From Goekera deserti (GTDB taxonomy: Bacteria > Actinomycetota > Actinomycetes > Mycobacteriales > Geodermatophilaceae), in contig NZ_JAAGWK010000021.1 in NCBI RefSeq assembly GCF_010685995.1, forward strand, positions 1 to 64,000: a stretch of DNA of 64,000 nucleotides, given 5' to 3'. Both the position numbers and the translations under genes were made by a program. Each line of letters opens with the position of its first letter. Positions within the stretch are counted from its first letter, which is position 1. The notes below the pieces were generated by a model. The model had not been told where the DNA came from. It made no database searches and saw only the letters and a list, made by a program, of their open reading frames with translations. Positions 51,419 through 59,766 of this stretch are shown in pieces.

Positions 51419-52776
51419 GACGCCGGCCCGGACCAGTCCACCCGGTCGAGCAGCGCCCGCAGGCGCCGTCCCCGCTCGGGGTCCAGCTGGGCCACCCACG
51501 CCACCCGCCCGGTCAGGTGCGCGCGCAGGTCGGGGTGCTCGGCCAGGTCGCGCGCCGACGGGCCCCGGCGGGCGGCGTTGAACAGCTGGGCGCGCAGCGC
51601 GTCGTACTCCGGGCGGGGCACGGTCGGCCGCTCGTTGACCACGATGCCGGTGACCGACTGCCGGCTGCCCCGCCCGCGCACCCGCGTCTTGTCCACGTTC
51701 AGCCGGAAGCCCTCCTCGCGCACCACCGCACCCACCCCGCTGATCAGCGGGCCCGCCCGGAACCGCCCGGAGAAGGTGAGGTCGTCGGCGTACCGCGTGT
51801 AGACGGCGCCGACCGAGCCGGCGTACCCGGCGAGCCGGCGGTCCAGCCGCTGCGCGCACAGGTTGGCCAGGTGCGGCGCGCTGGGGCTGCCCTGCGGCAG
51901 GTGCGGTGCGGCCAGCGCCCGGCGCAGCGCCGACCGCTCCTGGTCGTCGCCGCCGGCGGGCATGGCCCGCAGGTCGGCGACCGGGGTGGCCACGGTGCAG
52001 ATGCCGGCCAGCGCGGAGGCCACCGGCTCGGGGTACCCGGCGGTGCGCAGCACCCAGTACACCCGGCGCACGTGCACGGTGGCGAAGAACGACAGCAGGT
52101 CCATCGAGACGACGACGCCGGCCCCGACGTGCTGCCGCGCCCCGGTCAGCGCGCTGCGCCCCGGCACGAAGCCGTGCGCCGCGGGGTGCGCCGGCACGGG
52201 TGCCAGCACCTGGTCGAGCACGAGCCGGTGCACCCGGCGCAGCCGCGGCGTGGGCACCTCCAGCAGCCGGGGCGTGCGGCCGGGCCGGGGCAGCCAGGCG
52301 CGGCGGTAGAGGTGCAGCCGGCCCGGCGGGTCGAGGCGCTGGCGGCCCTGTCCGTCGGCGTACCAGGCCACGTGTCCCGGGTCGACGTCCAGCAGCCGGG
52401 CCAGGTCCCCGAGGTCGTCCAGCGGGACGACCGGCCAGCGGGTGCGGCCCATCGCGGTGCTGGCGGGCAGCCGGCGCACGACCCGGACCGGCGCCCGGCG
52501 GCGCCTGCCCCGGGCGGTGACCGTCGGGTTGCCGGCCAGCAGCCCGGCCTCCAGCGCCGAGCTGGCCGCGAGGAACCCGGCCAGTTCGCCGGGGGCGTCC
52601 CTCGGCGGCTCCTGGTACGCCGTCGCCGCGGTGACGGCGACCGCCGCCAGCCAGGGCGGCCGGGCGCCGATCACCAGCTCGGCGCGGGCCAGCAGGGCCG
52701 AGGGCAGCCACACCGGTGCGCCGAGGAACGCGTCGGCGAGCGCCCGGGCGACCTCCTGGCCGCGGTCGGTGCTCAC
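51415..52776 (-). CDS. Retron-like reverse transcriptase
   Basis: A 453-residue RT. An N-terminal region of about 120 residues precedes the core: LLEVPTPRLRRVHRLVLDQV, AAHGFVPGRSALTGARQH (retron NAxxH position, Asn replaced by Gly), VVVSMDLLSFFATV (first Asp), LPQGSPSAPHLANLCAQRLD, the YTRYADDLTFSG active site with YADD, GFRLNVDKTRV, and SVTGIVVNERPTVPR carrying the VTG motif characteristic of retron RTs. The domain ends in the usual GRVAWVAQLDPERGRRLRAL. No maturase or integrase domain is present, so it is not a group II intron. The GTG at 52776 lies 10 bases after an inverted repeat; starts at 52851 or 52968 are possible. Confidence 0.88.
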   Translation of the reverse strand: MSTDRGQEVARALADAFLGAPVWLPSALLARAELVIGARPPWLAAVAVTAATAYQEPPRDAPGELAGFLAASSALEAGLLAGNPTVTARGRRRRAPVRVVRRLPASTAMGRTRWPVVPLDDLGDLARLLDVDPGHVAWYADGQGRQRLDPPGRLHLYRRAWLPRPGRTPRLLEVPTPRLRRVHRLVLDQVLAPVPAHPAAHGFVPGRSALTGARQHVGAGVVVSMDLLSFFATVHVRRVYWVLRTAGYPEPVASALAGICTVATPVADLRAMPAGGDDQERSALRRALAAPHLPQGSPSAPHLANLCAQRLDRRLAGYAGSVGAVYTRYADDLTFSGRFRAGPLISGVGAVVREEGFRLNVDKTRVRGRGSRQSVTGIVVNERPTVPRPEYDALRAQLFNAARRGPSARDLAEHPDLRAHLTGRVAWVAQLDPERGRRLRALLDRVDWSGPAS

Positions 52777-52786
52777 CGGGCAGGGG

Positions 52787-52952
52787 GTGCGGTGGGGCGG
52801 TTCGGCCAGTCCCGTCGTGCGGGCGTTGACCTGCGCGGAGCGCAGCGACACGCCTGCGTCGTGGTGGTGGAGGCTCCCTGCCGTGCCCGGGGCTGCCCCG
52901 GAGCTGCCGGTCCGCAGAGCGGTCCGGCGACCTCGACCCGTCCCCACCGCAC
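52787..52952 (-). ncRNA. Candidate msr-msd RNA of the retron-like RT
   Basis: A perfect 11-bp inverted repeat (52942-52952 and 52787-52797; GTGCGGTGGGG and its complement) encloses 144 bases and ends 10 bases before the RT start, where retron a1/a2 arms lie. Inside are three hairpins: 52906-52928, 52887-52900 and 52831-52845. This is inference; GC-rich DNA can give such arms by chance, and the interval is partly open in the RT frame. Confidence 0.35.
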
Positions 52953-53092
52953 GCGAGCACCCTCTCACCCGGGGCCGACGATGCGCCGCTTTCCATGAGG
53001 TGCATCACAATGTGTTTGGGAACTGGGTGATGAACGCAAGCACCTGCCGACGGGTCATGGCGGCGGCACCCGGAACGAGGCAGGGAGACCAG

Positions 53093-53557
53093 GTGGCCGG
53101 GAGGGCAGACCGGCGCCTGTGGTCCCCTGCTGCGGCCCCCGCGGTCGGGGCGGGGTGGAGCTGGTCACTGGCCCGGGTGAGCGACCTGCCCCGCGTGCGG
53201 GCCGAGCTCCGCCGTCACCTGGTCGGCGCCGGGGAGCACCGCGATCCGGACGCGGTGGCCGACGCGACCGACCAGCTGGTGCTCGCCTTCGACGAGATGT
53301 CCAGCAACGCGCTGCGGCACGGCGGCGGCGGGGTGGTCTCCTCGGTGCGCGGTTGCACCGGCGGCTGGCTGGTCGAGGTCTGCGACGACGACGCCCACAC
53401 CTCGCCCACACCCGCCGTCGACCGCGACCCCAGCCAGGGCGGGCTCGGCCTGTACCTGATCGCCGAGCTCGCCGTCGACCACGGCTGGCAGGTGCGCGCC
53501 GGGCACAAGGCCGTCTGGGCCGTGCTGCCCTGGCCGGCACCCGCGCCCCCCGCCTGA
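53093..53557 (+). CDS. RsbW-like anti-sigma ATPase
   Basis: A 154-residue GHKL ATPase of the HATPase_c_2 type. The N-box LAFDEMSSNALRHGGGG lies near residues 63-79, the D-box VEVCDDDAHTSPTP near 95, and the G-loop DPSQGGLGLYLIAELAVDHG near 112-131. Such proteins are serine kinases/anti-sigma factors that work with STAS antagonists; an STAS gene is at 59222. GTG 53093 follows GGGAG; an ATG at 53031 or 53058 would add up to 21 residues. It is divergent from the RT locus. Confidence 0.85.
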   Translation: MAGRADRRLWSPAAAPAVGAGWSWSLARVSDLPRVRAELRRHLVGAGEHRDPDAVADATDQLVLAFDEMSSNALRHGGGGVVSSVRGCTGGWLVEVCDDDAHTSPTPAVDRDPSQGGLGLYLIAELAVDHGWQVRAGHKAVWAVLPWPAPAPPA

Positions 53558-53558
53558 C

Positions 53559-53588
53559 GGCCCCGTCCGCCCGCGGCGGGACGGGGCC
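53559..53588. terminator. Bidirectional terminator hairpin
   Basis: GGCCCCGTCC (53559-53568) and its inverted copy (53579-53588) form a 10-bp stem with a 10-base loop between the convergent RsbW-like and protease genes. Confidence 0.7.
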
Positions 53589-53600
53589 GGGCGCGGTCCG

Positions 53601-54482
53601 TCAGGCGGCGGGCGTCACGCCGAACGTCGCCAGCCAGTCCTGCACGACGCCGATGTCCACCCGCTGCAGGCCGTCGATGTACCGGCAGTTGTCGGTGCGT
53701 CCGTAGCTGGTCACCGTGACGATGTCGCCGTCCAGGAACGACGGGCCCCCGGAGTCACCGAAGCAGGAGCCGCCGCCGGCGCGGTTGTCGTTCTCGTTGC
53801 CGTTGGTCTGCAGGATCTGCGGCGTCAGCTTCTGGCCGATCGCGTCGGTGTAGCGGCGCACGATCGGGTAGCTCATCGGGGTCGGCTTCTGCGGGCCGGC
53901 CACCGGCTTGCGCACCTCGGTGCCGTAGCCCACGACCGTCACCGCCGTCTTGTTCAGCGCCGGCTGCGCCACCTCGTCGAGCGCGCCCCGGTCGGCGATC
54001 GACGCCGGCGTGATGCCCGCCACCGGCTCGGCCAGCTGCACCACGCCCACGTCGTTCCAGTTGTCCAGGTCGGTGAAGTCGGAGTAGGCGGGGTGCGTCG
54101 ACGCGGTGCCGATCCGCCACTCCCCGTCGTCCGCCCCGAGGTCGCCGGGCTGGAAGCCGAGCGCCGGGTCGGCCGCGGTCGGGATCTCGGCGGCGGCCTC
54201 GGTCGGGGTGCGGGCGACGTCGGGGTCGAAGGTCACGATCGTGCCGCCGGACGTGCCGAACGTGCAGTGCCCGGCCGTGAGCAGCACGTCGGGCTGGACC
54301 AGCGTGGCGGTGCAGCGGTACCGCACGCCGTCGTCGTAGAACAGGATCAGCCCGACGTTGGAGTACCTGTTGGCGAGGTCCTCGGTGCCGCCGGTGATGG
54401 CGCCGGCCGTGCCCGGGGCGACCAGCCCCGCGGCGACCAGTGCCGCGGTCCCGATGGCCAGAGTGGTGAGCCTGCTGCGCAT
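53601..54482 (-). CDS. Secreted S1-family serine protease
   Basis: A 293-residue trypsin-like protease. A signal peptide (RLTTLAIGTAALVAAGLVAPG, ending near residue 28 at AGAITGG) exports it. The catalytic triad is visible: His in VLLTAGHCTFG (about 72), Asp in LDNWNDVGVVQLAEP (about 143) and Ser in GGSCFGDSGGPSFLDG (about 240). Cysteine pairs flank the His and Ser loops. The ATG at 54482 has an AGGGGA site; the frame upstream adds 19 residues before the signal peptide and is less likely. Confidence 0.9.
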   Translation of the reverse strand: MRSRLTTLAIGTAALVAAGLVAPGTAGAITGGTEDLANRYSNVGLILFYDDGVRYRCTATLVQPDVLLTAGHCTFGTSGGTIVTFDPDVARTPTEAAAEIPTAADPALGFQPGDLGADDGEWRIGTASTHPAYSDFTDLDNWNDVGVVQLAEPVAGITPASIADRGALDEVAQPALNKTAVTVVGYGTEVRKPVAGPQKPTPMSYPIVRRYTDAIGQKLTPQILQTNGNENDNRAGGGSCFGDSGGPSFLDGDIVTVTSYGRTDNCRYIDGLQRVDIGVVQDWLATFGVTPAA

Positions 54483-54569
54483 GTGCGTGTCCCCTGTGTC
54501 CGCTGTGCACGACCGGTTGGTGAGCACATCTGAGGACATCGGCGAAGCAGTGTCAACGCCGGGGCCCGG

Positions 54570-56492
54570 TCAGCGCCCGGCGGCGTACCCCTGCATGCCG
54601 CGCGGGTTCGCCGCACCGCGCAGGACGCCGGTCTCCGGGTCACGGGAGACCGCCGACAGCCGGCCCAGCGACCACGGCCCGGACACCGTGACGTCGTGGC
54701 CGCGGCGGCGCAGCTCGGCGATCACCTCCGGCCCCACCCGGTCCTCCACGACGACCTCGCCCGGTGTCATGTCCCGCGGGTAGAAGGACGACGGGAAGCT
54801 GGTGGTGTGCCAGGCCGGGGAGTCGATGGCCTGCTGCAGGTCCATCCCGCCGGCGGTGTGCGCCAGCCAGAAGCACAGCTGCCACTGCTCCTGCTGGTCG
54901 CCGCCGGGCGTGCCGAACGCCAGCGCGGGCACCCCGTCGCGCAGCGCGAGCGACGGGGTCAGCGTGGTGCGCGGCCGCTTGCCCGGCGCCAGCGAGTTGG
55001 GCAGGCCCGGCTCCAGCCAGAACATCTGCCCCCGGGTGCCCAGGGCGAAGCCCAGTGACGGGATGACCGGGGAGCTCTGCAGCCAGCCCCCGGACGGGGT
55101 GGCGGAGACCATGTTGCCCCAGCGGTCGACGACGTCGACGTGGCAGGTGTCGCCGCGGGTGGTGCCCTGCGGGGTGACCGACTGCTCGCCGGTCCGGGAG
55201 TCCACGCCGGGGACGACGTCCGCGTCGGCCCGGGCGACCGTCGGCTCCCCGACGCCGGCCGCGGCCGGTCGTGACGGAGCGGTCCCGCTCGCGGCGCGGA
55301 CGGCGAGCTCAGGGAGCCGTGGCGGGCGCCCGTCGGGTGACCCGGGCCGCAGCTCGGTGCTGGCCCGTTCCCCGATGAGCGCCCGCCGCTCGGCGGTGTA
55401 CTGCTGGGACAGGAGCGCCTCCACCGGGACGTCCACGACGTCCCCGCCGAGCGGCCCCCAGGTGCCGGGGTCGCCGTACCAGGCCTCCCGGTCGGCCATC
55501 GCCAGCTTGACCGACTCCACACAGCTGTGGATCAACTCGGCCGTGACGAAAGGCGTACCGGGTGACCGGTCGGACGACCCGACTGCCGGATCACCGTCCA
55601 GCATCGCCAGCGCCTGGAGCAGCGAGGGTCCCTGCGACCAGGGGCCGGCCTTCGCGAGCGTCCATCCACCCCGGTCCAGCGTGACCGGTGCCTCGTACGT
55701 CGGCGTCCACCCTGCGAGGTCCTGCCCGGTCAGAAACCCGGTGTGCGCACGACCGGAGTCGTCCATCACGGGGTACCGGCAGAACTCGTCGATCGCCTCG
55801 GCGACGAACCCCTGGTACCAGGCAGCCAGTGCCGCGTCGATCTGAGCCTCTCGGGTGGCACCGCGCGCTGCGACGAGCAGTCGGCGGTAGGTCGAGGCGA
55901 GGACCGGGTTGCGGAACAGGCGGCCGGCGGCGGGGGGTGCTCCGTCGGAGGTGAGCCAGGTGGCGGCCGAAGTGGGCCAGTGGGTGCGGAAGTGCTCGGA
56001 GACCGAGGCCACGGTCGCGGCCACCCGCGGGTGCACGGGGTGGCCGGTCTCTGCGTACTCGATGGCGAAGCGGAGGACGGCGTCCAACGGCTGGGTGCCG
56101 TGGTCGCGCAGGAGCGTCAGCCAGGCGCCTACGGCGCCCGGGACCGTCGCCGGGAGGAGTCCCGTCCCGGGGACCAGGTCGAGGCCGAGATCGCGGTGGG
56201 CAGCGATCGTCGCAGCGCTCGGGGCTGTCCCCTGACCTGCCAGGACGGTGGGCCCCGACCCGGCCCCGCCCGGCTGCCCCCGCCCGTCCCCGCGGGCGAA
56301 GAGGACGGGGACCTCCCCGCCCGGGCCGTTGAGGTGCGGCTCGACGACCTGGAGGGTGAAGCCGGCAGCGACTGCCGCGTCGACGGCGTTGCCGCCGCCC
56401 TCGAGGACGGCCATCCCAGCGGCGCTGGCGAGCCAGTGCGTGGAGGCGACCATGCCGAACGTGCCCGAGAGTTCCGGTCGGGTGGTGAACAC
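54570..56492 (-). CDS. ggt: Gamma-glutamyltransferase family enzyme
   Basis: A 640-residue Ntn hydrolase, synthesised as one chain and self-cleaved. Cleavage and catalysis use the Thr in GDTCHVDVVDRWGNMVS (about residue 438), followed by GGWLQSSPVIPSLGF and AFGTPGGDQQEQW. The N-terminus MVASTHWLASAAGMAVLEGG is typical. No signal peptide is visible, so it may be cytoplasmic or a relative such as an acylase. GTG start, with a possible promoter (TTATCGT) just upstream. A neighbouring frame from the preceding gene runs into its 5' end (see 56129-57829). Confidence 0.9.
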   Translation of the reverse strand: MFTTRPELSGTFGMVASTHWLASAAGMAVLEGGGNAVDAAVAAGFTLQVVEPHLNGPGGEVPVLFARGDGRGQPGGAGSGPTVLAGQGTAPSAATIAAHRDLGLDLVPGTGLLPATVPGAVGAWLTLLRDHGTQPLDAVLRFAIEYAETGHPVHPRVAATVASVSEHFRTHWPTSAATWLTSDGAPPAAGRLFRNPVLASTYRRLLVAARGATREAQIDAALAAWYQGFVAEAIDEFCRYPVMDDSGRAHTGFLTGQDLAGWTPTYEAPVTLDRGGWTLAKAGPWSQGPSLLQALAMLDGDPAVGSSDRSPGTPFVTAELIHSCVESVKLAMADREAWYGDPGTWGPLGGDVVDVPVEALLSQQYTAERRALIGERASTELRPGSPDGRPPRLPELAVRAASGTAPSRPAAAGVGEPTVARADADVVPGVDSRTGEQSVTPQGTTRGDTCHVDVVDRWGNMVSATPSGGWLQSSPVIPSLGFALGTRGQMFWLEPGLPNSLAPGKRPRTTLTPSLALRDGVPALAFGTPGGDQQEQWQLCFWLAHTAGGMDLQQAIDSPAWHTTSFPSSFYPRDMTPGEVVVEDRVGPEVIAELRRRGHDVTVSGPWSLGRLSAVSRDPETGVLRGAANPRGMQGYAAGR

Positions 56493-57829
56493 TCCCGCAC
56501 GATAAGCGTGACGACGGCGGACCGTCGGGGGGCGGGCAGGCCACAGGCCTGCAGGGTCGGCTGCGGGGCCGCGGGCGGGCGGTACGGCTGGTGCGAGGCG
56601 TGGCCGGAGGGCTGCCACACGTCGCGGGCGGCCATCCGCCCGGTCCACTGCACCGGCGGGTGCGCCGCGGCACGGCCGGCGAGCAGGCGTGCGGTGCCGG
56701 CCGGCGACGCCGGGGCGCGCAGGGCGGGCGCCGAGGGTCGCGGCGCGACGGTGGTGTGCCGCAGCGCGGCCGGGGCCGGGCGGGGCACGACGCGGGCGGG
56801 GGCCGGGGCCGGCGGCGCGGCCGGCACCAGCCGGGTCCCGGACACCGCGGCGTCGTGCCGGGCGGGGGCCGGGGCCAGCGGCGTCGGCGAGCCGGGGCGC
56901 AGCTGGAACGGGCTGGTCACCCCGCCCTGCCCCCGGACCCCACCCGTGCCCGGCGACCGGAACGGGCCGGGGCGGCGGTCCCGGCGGGTCACCCACACCT
57001 CGCGCCGGGACAGCCCGGCCGGCCAGCCGGACGAGCCGGCGGGGACGGCCGCCTTCGCGGGCGGGGGCGTCAGCGGGGCGCTCGGCCGCTCACGGACGGG
57101 GGCGGGGTCGTCGTCGTCGGGGTGCCGGTGCCGGGCGGTGACCGGGTCGGGTCCGTCCAGCACGAGCCGGTGCACGACCGGCTGGGGGGGCCGGTTCCAG
57201 GCCAGCCAGGCGCCGTCCGGCCCGGAGCCCCAGGAGCCCAGGGCGCGCCAGCCGCCGCGCAGCCGCGCCGCCAGCCCGCGGCGCGGGGTGGCGTGCACCG
57301 TCGGCACGGCGTGCCGGGCCGGGGTGCGCGTCCCGGCGTCGGTGCCGCGGGAGAGCACGGTGGACCCGGAGGGCGACCAGGCGGGGACGAACACCGCGGG
57401 CAGCTGCTCGGGCTGCAGCGGGCCCCGCTGGCGCTGGGCCAGGGCCGGCCGGGCCGGGCGGGCCTCGGCCGGGCGGGCCGCCACGGTGCGCGCCGGGACC
57501 CACGGGGCGGGCGCGGCGCGGCGCCGGTCCGGGCTGCTGGTCACCGGCGCACCGGTGGTGCCGGTACGGGGCGCCGCCGGGCGGGGGCGGCGGGCCTCGG
57601 AGGGTCGGGCGAGCACGGCGGCGCCGTCGGTCGCTCCTGCTCGGCCCCCGGACCCCGCCCTGGCCGAGCCGTCCCGGCGGGTCGCGCCGGTGCGCTGGGC
57701 GTGGCCGGGGGTGCGGCCGCCGTCCGGGGTGCCGGTACCGGAGAGAGGCGTGCCGGACGAGGTCCGCGGCCGGGGTGTGGCCGTGGACAGGTCGCCCGTG
57801 GGGCTGTCGGTGGTGCGGCGGATCGCCAT
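56129..57829 (-). CDS. Pro/Arg/Ala-rich disordered protein
   Basis: A 566-codon frame starting MAIRRTTDSPTGDLST after a good GGAGAG site. Third codon positions are almost all G or C from the start to about 56500, so that stretch is coding. It is mostly low-complexity, with two more ordered spots (RGGWRALGSWGSGPDGAWLA and AGLSRREVWVTRRDRR). From 56500 to the stop the bias disappears, and this part lies inside the gamma-glutamyltransferase gene. The true end may have been lost by mutation or the overlap may be real. No family recognised. Confidence 0.5.
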   Translation of the reverse strand: MAIRRTTDSPTGDLSTATPRPRTSSGTPLSGTGTPDGGRTPGHAQRTGATRRDGSARAGSGGRAGATDGAAVLARPSEARRPRPAAPRTGTTGAPVTSSPDRRRAAPAPWVPARTVAARPAEARPARPALAQRQRGPLQPEQLPAVFVPAWSPSGSTVLSRGTDAGTRTPARHAVPTVHATPRRGLAARLRGGWRALGSWGSGPDGAWLAWNRPPQPVVHRLVLDGPDPVTARHRHPDDDDPAPVRERPSAPLTPPPAKAAVPAGSSGWPAGLSRREVWVTRRDRRPGPFRSPGTGGVRGQGGVTSPFQLRPGSPTPLAPAPARHDAAVSGTRLVPAAPPAPAPARVVPRPAPAALRHTTVAPRPSAPALRAPASPAGTARLLAGRAAAHPPVQWTGRMAARDVWQPSGHASHQPYRPPAAPQPTLQACGLPAPRRSAVVTLIVRECSPPDRNSRARSAWSPPRTGSPAPLGWPSSRAAATPSTRQSLPASPSRSSSRTSTARAGRSPSSSPAGTGGGSRAGPGRGPPSWQVRGQPRALRRSLPTAISASTWSPGRDSSRRRSRAP

Positions 57830-58219
57830 GGCGTTCTCTCCGGGGAAGAAGTGGCCGCAGCCGGGGAAGGGACTGCGGTCGAGGAGAAAGATAGGGATCC
57901 GGACACCCCGCGCTCGCCTCCTGGGACACGCTCTGGAAGGCGCGTGACCCAACCGTTGTGCCCGCCCCGCCGGCGGGCCGGTGAGCGCCTCCCCCGGCAC
58001 CCACAAGTCGACTTGCTCGCCCCCGACCTGCGGTTTCATCGGTCAGCGACGGTCGGTCACCCCGGCGGCACGTACCGGGTCCCGGCGTGTCGGGTCTCGT
58101 CCGGGGCGCCGCGCGGGCCGGCCCCGGCCGACCCGGGCCCGGCGCGGCAGGTCGCGGGTGGGGGCGGCCGGACCCGTGCGCGCGGCCCGGCCGTGGCGGC
58201 GCTCTGGTGGGATGGCCGC
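57830..58219. other. Divergent intergenic region with CAAGTCGACTTG palindrome
   Basis: This 390-base gap separates the divergent Pro/Arg-rich and nucleoside hydrolase genes. A perfect 12-bp palindrome, CAAGTCGACTTG, lies at 58004-58015 in a locally AT-richer spot and may be an operator. A leftward -10-like TATCTT lies near 57885-57890. Nothing else is evident. Confidence 0.4.
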
Positions 58220-59164
58220 GTGACCTCCCGCATCCCGCTCGTGATCGACACCGACCCGGGCGTGGACGACGCCCTCGCCATCCTGCTGGCCCTGGCCAGC
58301 CCGGAGGTCGACCTCCGGCTCGTCACCACCGTGCACGGCAACGTCGGCCTGGCGCAGACCACCGAGAACGCGCTGCGGGTGCTGCACCTGGCCGGGCGCA
58401 GCGACGTGCCGGTCGCCGCCGGCGCCGCCGGGCCGCTGGTGCACCCGGTGCCCGAGCGCGCCGGGCACGTGCACGGCGTCACCGGCCTGGGCGGCGTCGA
58501 GCTGCCGCCGTCCCCGGCGACGGTGGACCCGCGGCCGGCCGTCGTCGCCCTGGCCGAGCTGCTGATGAGCTCCGACGAGCCGGTCACCGTGGCACCGGTG
58601 GGCCCGCTGACCAACATCGCCCTGCTGCTGGCCGTGTACCCGGAGGCGGCGGCCCGGATCGGCCGGCTGGTGTTCATGGGCGGCTCGGCGACCCGCGGTG
58701 GGAACACCACCGCCGCCGCCGAGTTCAACATCTGGGCCGACCCGGAGGCCGCCCATGCGGTGCTGACCTCCACGCTGCCCACCGTCATGGTGGGGCTGGA
58801 CGTCACGCTGCCGACGGTGCTCGACGACGCCGGCACGGCCCGGATGGCCGCCGGTGGACCGATCGGCGCCCGGGCGGCGGCGATCCTGGGGCACTACGCG
58901 GACTTCGCGCGGACCGCCTACGGCGTGGACGGCGTGGTGGTGCACGACGCACTGGCGGTGACCGAGGCGATCGTCCCGGGCACCCTCACCACGGTGCGCC
59001 GCGACGTCGTCGTGGACACCACGCAGGGGGCCGCCCGGGGGCAGACCCTGGTCGACCGGCGCCGGGTGTCCGACCGGCCCAGCGCGGTCGAGGTCGCCGA
59101 GCGCGTGGACAGCGCCGCCGCCGTGGAGTTCCTGGTGACCCGGATCGCCGGGCTGACCGGCTGA
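58220..59164 (+). CDS. Inosine-uridine-type nucleoside hydrolase
   Basis: A 314-residue nucleoside hydrolase. The calcium-binding DTDPGVDDALAILLA is at residues 9-23, and the rest of the active site is VAPVGPLTNIALLLAVYPEA (about 120), EFNIWADPEAAHAVL (about 170) and VVHDALAV (about 237). It cleaves purine or pyrimidine ribonucleosides to base and ribose. GTG start. Together with uricase at 593 it suggests nucleoside catabolism, though the genes are 57 kb apart. Confidence 0.93.
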   Translation: MTSRIPLVIDTDPGVDDALAILLALASPEVDLRLVTTVHGNVGLAQTTENALRVLHLAGRSDVPVAAGAAGPLVHPVPERAGHVHGVTGLGGVELPPSPATVDPRPAVVALAELLMSSDEPVTVAPVGPLTNIALLLAVYPEAAARIGRLVFMGGSATRGGNTTAAAEFNIWADPEAAHAVLTSTLPTVMVGLDVTLPTVLDDAGTARMAAGGPIGARAAAILGHYADFARTAYGVDGVVVHDALAVTEAIVPGTLTTVRRDVVVDTTQGAARGQTLVDRRRVSDRPSAVEVAERVDSAAAVEFLVTRIAGLTG

Positions 59165-59221
59165 CCGCCGCGCCCCGGCAGCGGGCAGCCCGGGTGGCAG
59201 GCGGCAGGGCCGCGACGCACG

Positions 59222-59650
59222 ATGGGGGCACGGTCCGGCGGCACGCCGGACGCGGCCGCAGCCTCCAGGAGGCCCGTCATAGCGACGACCAGCACGGACC
59301 CGCACGACCTGCCGTTCTCGGTCGAGCTCCGGCACCCGGACGACGGGGACGTCGTCGCCGCGGTGGCCGGGGAGCTCGACGCCGCCACCAACCCGGCCCT
59401 GCAGCAGGCGCTGCTGCGCGCCCTGCGGGAGGCGCGCGAGGTGCTCACCGTCGACCTGGAGGGCGTGACCTTCTTCGGCTCCGCCGGGGTCACCGCACTG
59501 GTCTGGCTGAGCCAGCACCCCGAGGCGCACGGCAAGCACGTCCGGGTGATCGCCACCAGCCGGGTGGTGACCGGACCGCTGGAGCTCACCGGGCTGCTGG
59601 CCAGACTCGACGTCCAGGGCATGCCGCCCGCCGGTCCGAGTACGACGTGA
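59222..59650 (+). CDS. STAS-domain anti-sigma factor antagonist
   Basis: A 142-residue STAS protein. DVVAAVAGELDAATNPALQQ opens the domain and VLTVDLEGVTFFGSAGVTAL holds the phosphorylatable serine (FFGSAG, about residue 85). Unphosphorylated antagonists free sigma factors by binding RsbW-type kinases such as the one at 53093. The ATG at 59222 has no clear ribosome site; a perfect AGGAGG (59266-59271) stands instead before an ATA codon at 59278 that would start exactly at the domain edge. Confidence 0.85.
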   Translation: MGARSGGTPDAAAASRRPVIATTSTDPHDLPFSVELRHPDDGDVVAAVAGELDAATNPALQQALLRALREAREVLTVDLEGVTFFGSAGVTALVWLSQHPEAHGKHVRVIATSRVVTGPLELTGLLARLDVQGMPPAGPSTT

Positions 59651-59671
59651 ACTCGCCGGGCAACCGAGACG

Positions 59672-59700
59672 TTGCGGGTCCGGTGGAGCGCACTTAGATT
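59672..59700 (+). promoter_or_regulatory. Promoter of GAF-ANTAR gene
   Basis: TTGCGG at 59672-59677 and TAGATT at 59695-59700 are separated by 17 bases, a good housekeeping promoter. It leaves a leader of about 60 bases. Confidence 0.6.
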
Positions 59701-59766
59701 GGGCGCCACCCGTCGGTCCGGGCCAGCCCACGGCCCGACACCGGCAGGACGAGAGGCGAACCACCC

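Noticed and set aside
53601-54482. S1 protease as the effector of the reverse transcriptase
   Set aside because: It has a signal peptide, points the same way but is separated from the RT by the opposite-strand RsbW-like gene and a terminator, so it is not in the RT operon.
56591-59164. An 857-codon plus-strand frame including the nucleoside hydrolase
   Set aside because: Only the part from GTG 58220 has the hydrolase fold. The first 540 codons are antisense of the Pro/Arg-rich gene and read as low-complexity Gly/Arg.
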